The position numbers and the translations under genes are program-made. A stretch of DNA of 64,000 nt from Bombyx mori (taxonomy: Eukaryota > Arthropoda > Insecta > Lepidoptera > Bombycidae). How positions within the stretch are numbered: the stretch's first letter is position 1; the number at the start of each line of letters is the position of its first letter. The notes under the pieces are model-generated. The model was not told the origin of the DNA, did no database searches, and saw only the letters and a list, made by a program, of their open reading frames with translations. Below are positions 53,301-59,094 of the stretch, in pieces. The stretch covers positions 13,268,001 through 13,332,000 of the forward strand of contig NC_085124.1 of assembly GCF_030269925.1 (NCBI RefSeq), in the 5' to 3' direction.

Positions 53301-53949
53301 AGAAAATAAATGTTAATAAGCTAAAAAAAATTGAGGTATCATAATTTTCTGTTTTATGGCAATAAAATACTGGAATTCTGGAATTAATAGTAAGATTCTG
53401 TTTATTTAATTTAATTTAAAATTATTATTATTTCATCATTTCGAATACGTAAGTATGAAAACTATTTAGATTGGTTACTCGTCGGCCTTATTAATATCGA
53501 TAAAAAAGCCTTAATAATGTCAATAAAAAAAAGATATGATTATGATGCATATTTACCTCGAGAGAAAGCATTTTACTGGATGTTTGGGTTGTGCCTGTAA
53601 AAATACTAGCCCAAGAAAATGAACTGTTTCTATGTCTATTTCTGATTTTAATGTTTCGAATATTTCCTTTAGTACACTAAGTTGTTCATCTGTAGTCGAT
53701 GACTTCATGAATTTCTGTTTTAATTCACTAACCATATCTACAAAATTAAACACAATGTCATATATTGTAATGATAGTTCATAGTTAAAGCTATTAAAAAT
53801 GTTTTAATTTGAATGTTAACAATGAAAATAAATAACTTACCTTTATTTTGTTCATTCCAAATATTTTCTATTAAAACCGGTTCGAAAACGAAGTTATTTT
53901 TATTTTTATTAAACCCCGATCGGTTAATTCTTAATGAAAGACTGTTCAT
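14389..53949 (-). CDS. THADA: THADA, 27 coding exons, 1750 aa
   Basis: Exons in coding order (minus strand): 53949-53841, 53737-53557, 52995-52762, 52298-52046, 51769-51588, 50992-50769, 49396-49212, 48904-48714, 48125-47957, 44818-44663, 43594-43395, 42851-42737, 42484-42339, 41823-41662, 40695-40586, 40031-39977, 39910-39835, 38486-38293, 37794-37656, 25156-24926, 23900-23748, 22853-22728, 18871-18683, 18294-18119, 17523-16772, 15640-15390, 14682-14389. All phases join without a stop; total 5253 nt. Diagnostic segments: LLPGANYSRRCVALQIL (exon 11), VTAQMVLLCAWRSVKE (17), HRGAFEQAYVGF (18), CATRRSAGLPFMIQ (about 1014-1027, the DUF2428 signature), INILRALYRNSALHE (20), RNSSTLLFSALMVRTFGV and NRMTGR (21). 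Family: HEAT/ARM-repeat protein; the yeast relative Trm732 partners the tRNA 2'-O-methyltransferase Trm7, and fly THADA affects SERCA and energy storage. Human THADA is somewhat longer (about 1950 aa). Exons 9, 14, 17, 18 and 23 are strikingly GC-rich, with Gly/Ala-rich loops. No TATA box is seen upstream. Confidence 0.95.
14772..14890 (-). mobile_element. LINE 3' tail, truncated
   Basis: Antisense copy of the 110-bp tail (TTATTGCCCTTGTATGCAGA ... GCTGCCTAC) in THADA intron 26. Confidence 0.7.
15150..15383 (+). mobile_element. Bm1-type SINE abutting THADA exon 26 splice donor
   Basis: 3' part of Bm1 ending AAGTAATAATA. It is flanked by AAGTAC (15144-15149 and 15384-15389). On the THADA strand the right-hand copy reads GTACTT and is exactly the splice donor after exon 26 (exon end 15390). 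The insertion duplicated the donor, and the retained copy now lies between exon and SINE. Confidence 0.8.
15916..16339 (+). mobile_element. Family A SINE-like retroposon with 15-bp target duplication
   Basis: Full copy from TTTTTAGCGGGAACGCGAGG to an oligo(A) end. AACACTCCACATGAC occurs at 15901-15915 and 16340-16354. In THADA intron 25. Confidence 0.85.
17559..17668 (-). mobile_element. LINE 3' tail, truncated
   Basis: TTTTTTTATTGCCCTTGTAG ... GCCAAGCCGATGCGTAC; in THADA intron 24, 36 bp from the exon 25 acceptor. Confidence 0.75.
17690..17945 (+). mobile_element. Diverged Bm1-type SINE
   Basis: Recognisable from CTCATATCTCGAGGTAGGTGGCG and the ending GTAACCACCTAACATCAGGTGGGCCG-like tail plus AATAAAAAA; the first half is strongly altered. 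Confidence 0.5.
18375..18620 (+). mobile_element. Family A fragments
   Basis: A 3' end (AGGTCTTAGTTACCAGGTCA, near 18395) is followed by a diverged 5' part of a second copy (CAGCGGGCACATAAAGAGTG to GTGAAAGTGCACC). In THADA intron 23. Confidence 0.55.
18925..19090 (+). mobile_element. Jockey-like LINE 3' UTR fragment (family B)
   Basis: Shares CAGTGGGTCGCGTTTCCGAT and GCTCTTGCTAGGGCCAGTGT with copies at 23045, 31910, 37430 and 47680; ends with an A-rich run. Confidence 0.7.
19155..22274. mobile_element. hAT-type DNA transposon, 3.1 kb, hosting nested elements
   Basis: Exact 8-bp duplication CTCTATAG (19147-19154 and 22275-22282). Ends CAGTCTTTCTCAAAGTGGGC and, inverted, CAGTGATTATCAAACTTATT, then GC-rich CGCCCCC blocks at both sides; these fit hAT. 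No hAT transposase was found; the interior is filled by a reversed dispersed repeat (near 19345-19520) and an R1-clade LINE (19690-21505). In THADA intron 22. Confidence 0.8.
19690..21505 (+). mobile_element. R1-clade LINE, 5'-truncated and broken
   Basis: Frames show reverse transcriptase RGVPQGSVLGPLLWNI, a YADN catalytic box (YADD expected), YLGLILDSRWTF, and a C-terminal region with AEHTLVACPAWEGWR, ending at 21020. Several frameshifts separate the pieces (19645-20178, 20022-20309, 20093-20539, 20679-21020). The 3' UTR ends near a CTGT repeat. Such elements normally target rDNA or other fixed sites; this copy sits in a hAT element, so it is displaced and dead. Confidence 0.75.
22290..22675 (+). 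mobile_element. Family A copy
   Basis: GGCGGGAACGGGAGGAGAGG through AGGTCTCGTTACCAGGCCAT and an A-run, ending 50 bp below the THADA exon 22 donor. Confidence 0.75.
23045..23255 (+). mobile_element. Family B LINE 3' UTR fragment
   Basis: CACTGAGTTTCTCGCCGGATC through GGTAGGGAAAAAA. THADA intron 21. Confidence 0.75.
24180..24435 (+). repeat. Dispersed lepidopteran repeat (CTAGC...TAGTATAGAT type)
   Basis: Begins ACGACTAGCTCTACCCGTCC and ends ATATTAGTATAGATTGAG, with the inner CAAGTTTCGAGTCAATC. Related copies at 27948, 43735 and 61122. Confidence 0.5.
25249..25490 (-). mobile_element. Bm1-type SINE, 3' part
   Basis: Poly(T), then GCCTAGATGTTTGGACGAGC, to CTCACAAGAGGTCCTACCAC. In THADA intron 19, near the exon 20 acceptor. 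Confidence 0.8.
25700..26525 (-). pseudogene. Mariner (cecropia type) transposase remnant
   Basis: The 5' part is open from ATG at 26511 (MSKFEPNKRHLRELLIYIF, then the helix-turn-helix EEDSSQTQKKLALTL). After a frameshift near 26090 it continues with the first catalytic Asp (VTGDEKWIHYDNPK) and, in another frame, the second (ILLHDNAHPHVG). The sequence stops before the third Asp, so the DD34D triad is incomplete. It cannot code for an active enzyme. Confidence 0.85.
27000..27125 (+). repeat. Dispersed repeat, inverted partner at 36635-36760
   Basis: TTTTGACAGTTCGATCGAAT, then CTTCTTCACTTTCGAG, occurs in reverse complement near 36640, with matching flanks of about 110 bp. Function unknown; probably a transposon end. 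Confidence 0.55.
27948..28234 (+). repeat. Dispersed lepidopteran repeat, split by a pogo-type element
   Basis: AAACTAGCTGACCCGGCAGA through GGGTTTCATTTTTATA; the rest (TATAGATTATT) follows the nested element after 28906. Confidence 0.6.
28235..28906 (+). mobile_element. Pogo-type non-autonomous transposon, 672 bp
   Basis: Near-perfect inverted ends CAGTCAAACCTGGATAAGCG, bordered by TA on both sides. A frame ending at 28822 has SLSDKLKIVNAFESGKS, like the N-terminal CENP-B/Psq helix-turn-helix of pogo transposases. The motif CTCTATAAGYGAGA recurs at both subterminal regions. The catalytic domain is absent. Confidence 0.8.
29006..29108 (-). mobile_element. LINE 3' tail, truncated
   Basis: Poly(T), then TATTGTCCTTGTAGGTATAC, to GCCAGGCCGCTACCTAC. 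Separate from the adjoining LINE copy that begins at 29224. Confidence 0.7.
29224..31289 (-). mobile_element. Decayed copy of the CR1/jockey-type LINE
   Basis: Matches the C-terminal two thirds of the intact LINE at 55455-59094: frames include SVLSPTLFILYNNDM with a YADDS box, and MEYCSHLWAGAPKYQLLPFD. Several frameshifts. It contains a nested plus-strand LINE tail (29960-30070) and is ended on its 5' side by a mariner fragment. Confidence 0.85.
29960..30070 (+). mobile_element. LINE 3' tail nested inside the decayed LINE
   Basis: GCAGCGGCTTGGCTCTGCCC through CTACAAGTGCAATAAAA in the opposite orientation to its host. Comparison with 56170 shows the host sequence interrupted at CTTGGAAT / TGCGGC. 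Confidence 0.75.
31290..31545 (-). mobile_element. Mariner 3' end fragment
   Basis: End TTAGGTCCTAACATATGAAA follows a TA in the LINE. Read on the minus strand it encodes a mariner-like C-terminus (NELPMR then QKCIDNNGTYFD). Confidence 0.6.
31546..32095 (+). mobile_element. Jockey-like LINE 3' end (coding end plus 3' UTR)
   Basis: Starts with a decayed C-terminal coding part (FEKAARHENPFVVAAGNYI), then the family B 3' UTR (CACTGAGTTTCTCGCCGGATC ...) to GGGAGACAAAGAAAAAG. Confidence 0.7.
32754..33173 (+). mobile_element. Family A SINE-like retroposon with 12-bp target duplication
   Basis: About 420 bp, starting near TTTTTGGCGGGAACGCGAGG, ending GGTCATAAAAACTCTTAAAA with an A-run. ACTAAGTATTTA is repeated on both sides (32742-32753 and 33174-33185). 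Length, A-tail and duplication show target-primed reverse transcription. No tRNA-like head is obvious; it may derive from the 3' end of an unseen LINE. Confidence 0.85.
33427..35203 (+). CDS. Zeste-like / Myb-SANT-like DNA-binding protein, 6 exons, 295 aa, nested antisense in THADA
   Basis: Exons 33427-33476, 33564-33696, 33789-33971, 34043-34094, 34174-34302, 34863-35203 (888 nt, all phases match, stop TAA at 35201-35203). Residues 6-80 look like the trihelix Myb/SANT-like domain of insect zeste-type regulators: QFDLLVTFMEEHGDL, then Trp38, Trp59 and Trp63 in NWEKLASLL and KWKKVWSDFKNNTKKKAERL. A Ser/Pro/Thr-rich middle follows, then a charged coiled-coil helix (about 245-292, MEIRRERIRIREMELETQKEW). 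The whole gene sits in THADA intron 19 on the opposite strand. A near-full Bm1 SINE (34322-34752) splits exons 5 and 6. Proteins of this type occur in many copies in insects, some as partners of DNA transposons; no terminal repeats were seen here, so it may be a domesticated or host gene. Likely nuclear; targets unknown. Confidence 0.75.
34322..34752 (-). mobile_element. Bm1 SINE, near full length
   Basis: Antisense copy with the tRNA-like head (GGTGTTC B-box region and GTGGCCTAACGGAT A-box region on the minus strand). Lies in intron 5 of the zeste-like gene. Confidence 0.85.
35248..35253 (+). terminator. Possible poly(A) signal of the zeste-like gene
   Basis: ATTAAA, a common variant signal, 45 nt after the stop codon at 35203. 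Confidence 0.4.
35333..35880 (+). mobile_element. maT-type mariner fragment with an inserted Bm1 piece
   Basis: Terminal motif AGTCTGGCCATAAATACTGT, then a transposase N-terminus from 35488 (NRIAVITLHNVG, DQKRSGR), broken at 35676 by about 90 bp of Bm1, and resuming with a short C-terminal-like stretch (near 35830-35875). Confidence 0.65.
35881..37110. other. THADA intron 19 spacer without a gene
   Basis: AT-rich. Recognisable parts are a reversed family A 3' end near 36535-36575 (TATGGCCCGGTAACGAGACC) and the dispersed repeat at 36635-36760. Confidence 0.45.
37130..37610 (+). mobile_element. Jockey-like LINE 3' end
   Basis: An open C-terminal stretch (YYVSNVDLHDDLNLVLIRKY, RHDNPVVVAA) typical of jockey-group LINEs, then the family B 3' UTR to GGTAAGGGGAAAAAAA. 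Ends 45 bp from THADA exon 19. Confidence 0.75.
37816..38223 (-). mobile_element. Bm1 SINE, near full length, next to THADA exon 19 acceptor
   Basis: Minus-strand sense copy whose AATAAAAAA tail ends about 20 bp before the exon 19 splice acceptor, so the usual branch/pyrimidine region is squeezed. The tRNA-like head (CGTGGCCTAACGG) is at 38223. Confidence 0.85.
38550..38932 (+). repeat. Family E repeat, copy 1
   Basis: About 390 bp (GAAATTATAAGTTTGTACAC through GCTTCACGTATTAATATATAG) repeated at 42949-43346 in another THADA intron in the same orientation. No coding potential; likely a non-autonomous element. Confidence 0.7.
40082..40336 (+). mobile_element. LINE 3' fragment with CAA tail and 13-bp duplication
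   Basis: Encodes a LINE C-terminus (GRRRPGRPVLTWRRTVESEM, WRQLVRALCTSG) and ends in a CAA repeat. AACTATTGTGACT flanks it (40069-40081 and 40337-40349). THADA intron 15. Confidence 0.8.
40768..40802. repeat. GAAT microsatellite
   Basis: Interrupted tandem run of the 4-base unit GAAT. Confidence 0.75.
41038..41521. mobile_element. hAT-type MITE, 484 bp
   Basis: The inverted end GGTCGGAGTAGGTAGATTGA is perfect on both sides, and an 8-bp duplication GTCATAAC/GTCATAGC (7 of 8) flanks it. No open frame. THADA intron 14. Confidence 0.8.
41880..42272 (-). mobile_element. Family A copy, reversed
   Basis: From ATGACCAGGTAACTAAAAGC to CACTCCGCACTTTCCGCCAA. THADA intron 13. Confidence 0.75.
42512..42635 (-). 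mobile_element. LINE 3' tail, truncated
   Basis: TTTTTTTATTTATTGCCCTT ... AGCTGCTGCCTACC. THADA intron 12, close to exon 13. Confidence 0.75.
42949..43346 (+). repeat. Family E repeat, copy 2
   Basis: Matches 38550-38932, with GGGAAATTTCATACTCCTCC and CGTAAAAAGGGGTGCAAAG near the end. Confidence 0.7.
43735..43970 (+). repeat. Dispersed lepidopteran repeat (CTAGC type)
   Basis: TACTAACGACCCGCCCTCGC through GACTTTGTTTTATACTATG; same family as 61122-61337. Confidence 0.5.
43990..44165 (+). mobile_element. LINE C-terminal fragment
   Basis: A frame with LGVLGMTWEELEQTAQDRCK and DLTRFLHPSRG, then a stop and a GAT repeat. The type ending matches LINEs like the one at 40082 but is a different family. 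Confidence 0.6.
45040..45530 (-). mobile_element. LINE C-terminal fragment, reversed
   Basis: On the minus strand: WYGHVMRQNENEVGKKML, GFRGRGRPKKK, stop, MDCVKDDMCMRGVSEEMV. Typical LINE C-terminus with an in-frame stop. THADA intron 9. Confidence 0.65.
45719..47166. mobile_element. Tigger/pogo-like deletion derivative with repeated GGATAGATGCC motifs
   Basis: Ends GGGTAAAACCTGGATAGATG and, inverted, GGGTAAAGCCGAGATAGATG, with TA on both sides. GGCATCTATCC-type motifs occur near 45727, 45745, 46075, 46915, 46970 and 47145. From 46184 a frame begins MPRKHKTQTN, like Tigger-type transposase starts, and a nearby frame has an acidic SSSEDED end; the middle is missing. Confidence 0.65.
47395..47442. 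repeat. Short tandem repeat of an 18-19-bp unit
   Basis: GTGAATGCGTGGCACTCGA then GTGAATGCGTGTCACTCGA, followed by a partial third unit. Confidence 0.6.
47680..47865 (+). mobile_element. Family B LINE 3' UTR fragment
   Basis: CACTGAGTTTCTCGCCGGATC through ATCAGCACAAGTTAAAAAAA, ending 92 bp below THADA exon 9. Confidence 0.75.
49587..50662 (-). mobile_element. maT-type mariner, broken, with an internal insertion
   Basis: Both ends carry CCATAAATACTG (49600 and, inverted, 50642). Minus-strand frames show VMVWWGISYEGMTEPYFCEKG (50581-50399) and, after an interruption, YQDNILEKIVKPLNN ... FQQDSAPDHKARSTQ and SSSPDLNPLYYDLW (50094-49822). About 280 bp of foreign sequence (50117-50400), GC-rich at one end, splits the gene. 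THADA intron 6. Confidence 0.75.
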
Positions 53950-54037
53950 TTTAACGGATTCTAATTAATTTAATACAACTTTCAGGATTTCATCAAACCA
54001 TATTCAATTTTGGTTGATTTGTTGTACAACACGTTTT

Positions 54038-54043
54038 CACGTG
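54038..54043. promoter_or_regulatory. E-box-like CACGTG upstream of THADA
   Basis: CACGTG lies about 90 bp upstream of the THADA start codon, within the imperfect inverted repeat ACACG-TTTT-CACGTGT. No TATA box is near. bHLH factors use such sites, but function here is only inferred. Confidence 0.25.
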
Positions 54044-54245
54044 TTCTTGACATTTGACATAAAAATGTTGTTGTGGTAGTTTTTTTTTTAAAACAAGAAA
54101 AGTGAAAGAAATGAACTATCCAGCCATGAAAGTCTGTTAAAAGCCAATAGCTAAAAAGTGAAATGGGTGGGGCGCAATAATGAGGTTTATTTATGAGATT
54201 AATAATAGATTTAAACTAGAAATGAAATGAGTTGAAATGCGGTAA

Positions 54246-54665
54246 GTGTCGTGGCCTAAAGGATAAGATGTCCGCTGCTTTCGAACGATGTAACGATGTT
54301 CGAATCCCGCAAGCAATTAGCAATTTTCTAATGAAATACGTACTTAACAAATGTTCACGATTGATTTCCACGGTGAAGAAATAGCATCGTGTAATGAAAA
54401 TCAAACCAGCAAATTTATAATTTGCGTAATTACCGGGGTAAGACCTCTTGTGAGTCCGCACGGGTAGGTACCACCACCCTGCCTATTTCTGCCGTGAGCA
54501 GTAATGCGTTTCGGTTTGAAGTGTGGGGCAGCCGTTGTAACTATACTGAGACCTTAGAAATCATATCTCAAGGTGGGTGGCGGCATTTACCTAGTAGATG
54601 TCTATGGGCTCCAGTAACCACTTAATACCAGGTGGGCTGTAAGCTCGTCATCTATACAATATATT
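54246..54665 (+). mobile_element. Bm1 SINE, full length
   Basis: The tRNA-like head (GTCGTGGCCTAAAGGATAAG, then GATGTTCGAATCCCGC as B box), the middle, and the conserved 3' half from TAAGACCTCTTGTGAGTCCG to CTATACAATATATTAAAAAA. Lies about 300 bp upstream of THADA. Confidence 0.9.
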
Positions 54666-54773
54666 AAAAAAAGCAATAAGTTAACACAATTTTCACTTCA
54701 GTTAATTCAGATAAATACTAAACTTCACGAATAAGTAAATTCTTGACTTAATGGCGGGATCACGAGGGGGGAA

Positions 54774-55136
54774 CAATACGGTCTTTACCATAAGGGCACA
54801 CGGGGCCCCCATTCTCAGGGGGCCCCGAAAGACCGACAATTTCTCTCACACGCTTATTCACAAAACATTTTTGTCGGGCACATTACACTTTTTTCACAAA
54901 TCAGTAATCAGAAGGTATTAGAAGGCATATACTATGCCTATAATAGAAGATTTTGCTCAACAGACATCCCGAAAGAAACCGTTATCGAAATCGTAACCAA
55001 AAAACCAGCAGCATTCTAATATCATTAATGACATATTATATCATACTGTATTTGATTACCTATAATAAATGGTCATACTCAGTAAAAAAATGTTCTTGTG
55101 TGCCCAAGGGCCCCATCCTAGTTTAAGACGTCCCTG
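54774..55136. mobile_element. hAT-type MITE, copy 2
   Basis: Sibling of 12441-12858 with a short internal deletion. The flanks GGGGGGAA and GGGGGCAA match at 7 of 8 positions as the target duplication. Confidence 0.8.
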
Positions 55137-55357
55137 GGGGGCAAGATATATTAATTGTTTTATATTGATAAAGGCATAGCATCTGTAAAAGTGTATAAAC
55201 GTGAGGAAACTAAATAAAGCCGCTGGCAATGCCTTCCTGGATTCTTCCAAAAAGTGCGCTGCAACGGTCTAAGTAAATAGCCACCCTTTTTACCGAGACT
55301 CTACATAATCTAATATGTATCACCTCGTTTCATTTTCCATCCTAATTGATTAATATT

Positions 55358-55362
<5 letters not shown>

Positions 55363-55456
<94 letters not shown>

Positions 55457-58400
55457 TGCCCTTGTAGGCAGACGAGCATACGGCCCACCTGATGGTGAGT
55501 GGTTACCGTCGCCCATGGACTTCAGCAATGCCAGGGGCAGAGCCAAGCCGCTGCCTACTGCTTAATACTCTCCACAAGCCTCGTTTGAAGAAGGACATGT
55601 CATAGCGCTCAGGAAACACCGTGGAGGGGAGCTCATTCCATAGCCGGATGGTACGTGGCAAAAAAGATCTCTGGAAACGCACTGTGGATGACCGCAGAGG
55701 CTCCAGGTAGTATGGATGAACTCTACTCCGGTGGCGGGCGGTGCGATGGTAAAAACGAGATGCCGGTATCATCTCGAACAATTCCTCAGAGCACTCCCCA
55801 TGGAACATACGGTACAAAATACAGAGGGAACCGAAGTCCCTCCGCAGACCCAGAGGCTCCAAACGATCCGTGAGAATGGGATTATCGACAATCCGAACGG
55901 CCCTCCTCTGTATGGAGTCAAATGGAAGAAGCTGGTATTTGGGAGCCCCGGCCCAGAGATGGGAGCAGTACTCCACGCGAGGCCGGACTTGTGCTTTATA
56001 AAGCAAAAGCCTTTGTCCAGGCGTGAAGTACCGCTTCGCTCTGTTGAGGACTCCCAGCATTTTGGACGCCAACTTGGCTTTGCCTTCCAAATGACTCCGA
56101 AACTGGACATCGCTCGAAATGTCGACCCCAAGTATCCCAATACTCTCGGAAGGTTGCAGGGATACTCCTTGGAATTGCGGCGCCATGACAAAGGGGTCCT
56201 TCTTCGCAGTGAACGCGCAAACTTGTGTCTTTATCGGGTTGAATTGAACCAAGTTCAATTCACCCCATTCGGAGACTCGCCCCAGAGAGTTCTCCACTTC
56301 AGACACAAGTTTTGATCGTCTCTCTTGCACCGCGCTCCGAGAGAGACTCTGATGGCCGATATATCGCGCATCCCCCGTGCTGTCATCCGCATAGCAATGC
56401 ATGCCATCAATAGACAGCATGTCATTGATATACAGGATGAAAAGCGTGGGGGAGAGCACCGAACCTTGTGGAACGCCAGCGTTAATGGTCATGGTATCAG
56501 AACAGTCACCGTCTACAACGACCGTGATGCTCCGCCCATCCAAAAAGCTAGCGATCCACTTGCAGAGACCCTCGGGGATTCCGTAAGATGGTAGCTTCGA
56601 TAGAAGTGCCCTATGCCAGACCCTGTCGAAGGCCTTCGCGATATCAAGGCTCACAGCAAGAGCCTCGCCCTTGCTCTCCAAGGCTTCAGCCCACCTGTGA
56701 GTAAGGTATACAAGAAGATCGCCAGCTGAGCGACCGTGACGGAAACCGTACTGTCGGTCACTGATCAGCTGGCGATCCTCAAGATACTTCAGGAGTTGTG
56801 TATTTATTATTCGCTCCATCACCTTGGAAAGCAAGGAAGTTATCGCGATAGGCCTATAGCTCGACGGGTCCGACCGGTCACCCTTCTTGGGGATAGGGTG
56901 GACGTGGGCGGTCTTCCATGAAGACGGAACCCTGTTAGCGCAATAAGAGAGGCGATACAAACGCGTTAGCGCAGGTGTCAGCTCAGGGGCGCACGTTTTC
57001 AGAACCACTGCGGGGATGCCATCTGGCCCACTCGACTTATGGACGTCCAGGAGTCGGAGCTCCCGCCTAACTGCACACTGTGTGAAGCAGATATCCGGCA
57101 GGGAGCTATCACACTGGGGGATGTTCGGTGGAGTGGCACCCCCGTCGTCCACAGTCGAGTTCGAGGCGAAGAGTTTGACCAGAAGGTCAGCCTTCTCTTT
57201 CGCGCTGTGGGCCAGAGTGTCATCGGACTTGCGCAGTGGTGGGAGACTAGACCTGCAAAAGTTTCCTTCTGCAGCTTTGGCGAGCGACCAAAAAGCACGG
57301 CTCCCGGAGGGATAGCTCTTTAATCGCTCGCCAACTCTAGCAACGTGCTCCGACTTCGCCTTGGCAATTATCTTCTTGTAGGACCTGGAAGCGGCGTTAT
57401 ATTTCCGCCTTTCCCCTGAGATGTTAGGATCCCGACGTCTCCTGGCATTATCCCATGCCACGTATGCGGACCGCTTGAGGTGTGCAGCATCCCTACTGGC
57501 ATTGTTATACCAGGGTCTGCTGCGACCCCCAACGGGCACTTCAGAGGAGGGAATAAACAATTCCATCCCCCGGAGCACCACGTCTTTAAGACGGTCCGCA
57601 CAGACGTCAGGATCAGCAGAGGAAAAGCAGAACCGCCCCCATGGGTAGGATGCGTAAAATTCACGCAATCCATCCCAATCTGCTGACATATACCGCCAAA
57701 CTCTACGATACCCGGTCGTCCTTCGACGACCGGGACGAGAGAGTGGTACGGCAGCACGAATAAGGCAGTGATCAGACGATCCTAGCGGAGCGTCGACCAC
57801 CACACTGTATCCGGCCGGATCTGTGGTCAGCAGAAGGTCCAACAAAGAAGGCTCGTGCCCCTCGATATCTGGGACACGGGTGGGCTGTGTCACCAGCTGG
57901 GAGAAGCCGTAGGCCAAGGCGAAATCGTAGGCAGTCCGACCCGGGAGGTCAGTGGTTCTGGACCCCAACCACTCTTGGTGGTGAGTGTTAAAGTCTCCAA
58001 GAACCACCACCTCCGCAGATGGGTACTGCTCAAGCACGCGGTTAGTCCCCTCTTGCACATGCTCAAACAGAGCTGAACCTGCATCACTGCTGTGGGACCT
58101 GTACAGGCACGCGTAGATTCGGATACAGCCCCCGTGATCCACGCGCAGCCACAATAGGGACAGGTCCCGTTGTTCGAGGCCCCGAAGACGGCGACAACAG
58201 ACATCCGCCCGGACGAATACGCACACCCCGGCTTTACGTAGGAAGTTGTGCTCCAATACGTAGCCGGGGTATTCAAGGTATGAGGTATCGTCCGGAGCAG
58301 ATATCTGCGTCTCCGTTAAAAAAAGCAGGGCAGGCTGCGCCGTCTCAAGGTGGTGGTGTACGGCGTCAAGGTTGCTATGTAGGCCCCTGACATTGCTGAA

Positions 58401-59094
58401 ATCCACATTAAATGTGGAATGGGGAACCGCCTGTAAAACCCTTTTCTTTTTTTTGGACTTCATAAATTTTATTTCTGGAGAGTAGGATTAGGAGAGGTAG
58501 GATGTTGGAGGTGAGATCGAGGCAACACCTGAATGAAGCGCGGAACATAGTACGTGCTCGACCACGGGTTGCGTGAGAGACTGACGCAGGGCATGGAAGG
58601 GCCCCCAGTCCACCCTGCGTACGATCGCCGGGATCCACTCCGGTCTCCGACTCCGGCACGACGACCGCACGACAGGATTTTACACCGGTTGGCGGGACAG
58701 CTTCCCGGGGCGGAGTTTAGTAGAGACACCCGGGTTCAGGTCCCCTACTGACCGGCGGGCGGCAGCGGATACCGTTTCACTAGGTCTCCCTATACCCCCG
58801 TCAAACAATCACGCCCCGCGAGCTCGCACGCACGTCTGCTCCGCATGTTCCAGGCGTCACCAAGACTCACCCCCAGCAAGGAAGGGGAAAGGGAAGGAAT
58901 AGAACTGGCTCTCCAACCCACACGCCGGAACACAGCTAGGCTATTTGGCGGCGGACTCTAGTTGGAGGGTGGTCGCCAGCCAGTCGGACAAGTCCTACCA
59001 CCGATTATGTATTCGGCTCCCGTTTTGCACCACCCAGGGGTCACTTGTAGGGAATCGCGGGTTAAACCTACGGAAGCGGGAAGCACCAACCCCC
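55363..59094 (-). mobile_element. Almost intact CR1/jockey-type LINE, about 3.7 kb
   Basis: Minus-strand element: about 630-bp 5' region, one long ORF (58463-55503) and a 3' tail ending at 55455, followed by 92 A residues (poly(T) 55363-55454). It broke a family A repeat; the flanking AAA allows only a short duplication. An intact ORF and a long pure tail indicate a recent insertion. Confidence 0.85.
55503..58463 (-). CDS. LINE endonuclease/reverse transcriptase, 986 aa
   Basis: One uninterrupted frame. The N-terminal third is an APE-type endonuclease (VDFSNVRGLHSN, LFLTETQIS, VVLGDFNTHHQEW, LGSSDHCLIR). The reverse transcriptase runs from about 480 to 760: HKSSGPDGIPAVVLK, YRPIAITSLLSKVMERIIN, DIAKAFDRVWH, AGVPQGSVLSPTLF and the catalytic CYADDST. 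A C-terminal domain follows (RVEYCSHLWAGAP, LPRTIRLWNELPSTVFP). The last 15 residues (RLGSAPGIAEVHGRR) read through the short 3' tail shared with many truncated copies. No separate ORF1 is evident. Family role: target-primed reverse transcription of its own RNA, and perhaps of Bm1 SINEs, whose tail is similar. Confidence 0.9.
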   Translation of the reverse strand: MKSKKKKRVLQAVPHSTFNVDFSNVRGLHSNLDAVHHHLETAQPALLFLTETQISAPDDTSYLEYPGYVLEHNFLRKAGVCVFVRADVCCRRLRGLEQRDLSLLWLRVDHGGCIRIYACLYRSHSSDAGSALFEHVQEGTNRVLEQYPSAEVVVLGDFNTHHQEWLGSRTTDLPGRTAYDFALAYGFSQLVTQPTRVPDIEGHEPSLLDLLLTTDPAGYSVVVDAPLGSSDHCLIRAAVPLSRPGRRRTTGYRRVWRYMSADWDGLREFYASYPWGRFCFSSADPDVCADRLKDVVLRGMELFIPSSEVPVGGRSRPWYNNASRDAAHLKRSAYVAWDNARRRRDPNISGERRKYNAASRSYKKIIAKAKSEHVARVGERLKSYPSGSRAFWSLAKAAEGNFCRSSLPPLRKSDDTLAHSAKEKADLLVKLFASNSTVDDGGATPPNIPQCDSSLPDICFTQCAVRRELRLLDVHKSSGPDGIPAVVLKTCAPELTPALTRLYRLSYCANRVPSSWKTAHVHPIPKKGDRSDPSSYRPIAITSLLSKVMERIINTQLLKYLEDRQLISDRQYGFRHGRSAGDLLVYLTHRWAEALESKGEALAVSLDIAKAFDRVWHRALLSKLPSYGIPEGLCKWIASFLDGRSITVVVDGDCSDTMTINAGVPQGSVLSPTLFILYINDMLSIDGMHCYADDSTGDARYIGHQSLSRSAVQERRSKLVSEVENSLGRVSEWGELNLVQFNPIKTQVCAFTAKKDPFVMAPQFQGVSLQPSESIGILGVDISSDVQFRSHLEGKAKLASKMLGVLNRAKRYFTPGQRLLLYKAQVRPRVEYCSHLWAGAPKYQLLPFDSIQRRAVRIVDNPILTDRLEPLGLRRDFGSLCILYRMFHGECSEELFEMIPASRFYHRTARHRSRVHPYYLEPLRSSTVRFQRSFLPRTIRLWNELPSTVFPERYDMSFFKRGLWRVLSSRQRLGSAPGIAEVHGRR

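Noticed and set aside
54246..54330. Possible tRNA gene
   Set aside because: It is the tRNA-like head of a Bm1 SINE; the arms do not form a full cloverleaf.
55358..55546. Minus-strand frame with a long poly-Lys end
   Set aside because: It is the LINE tail translated through its poly(A).
55716..56315. Plus-strand 199-codon frame opposite the LINE
   Set aside because: Antisense shadow of the reverse transcriptase ORF.
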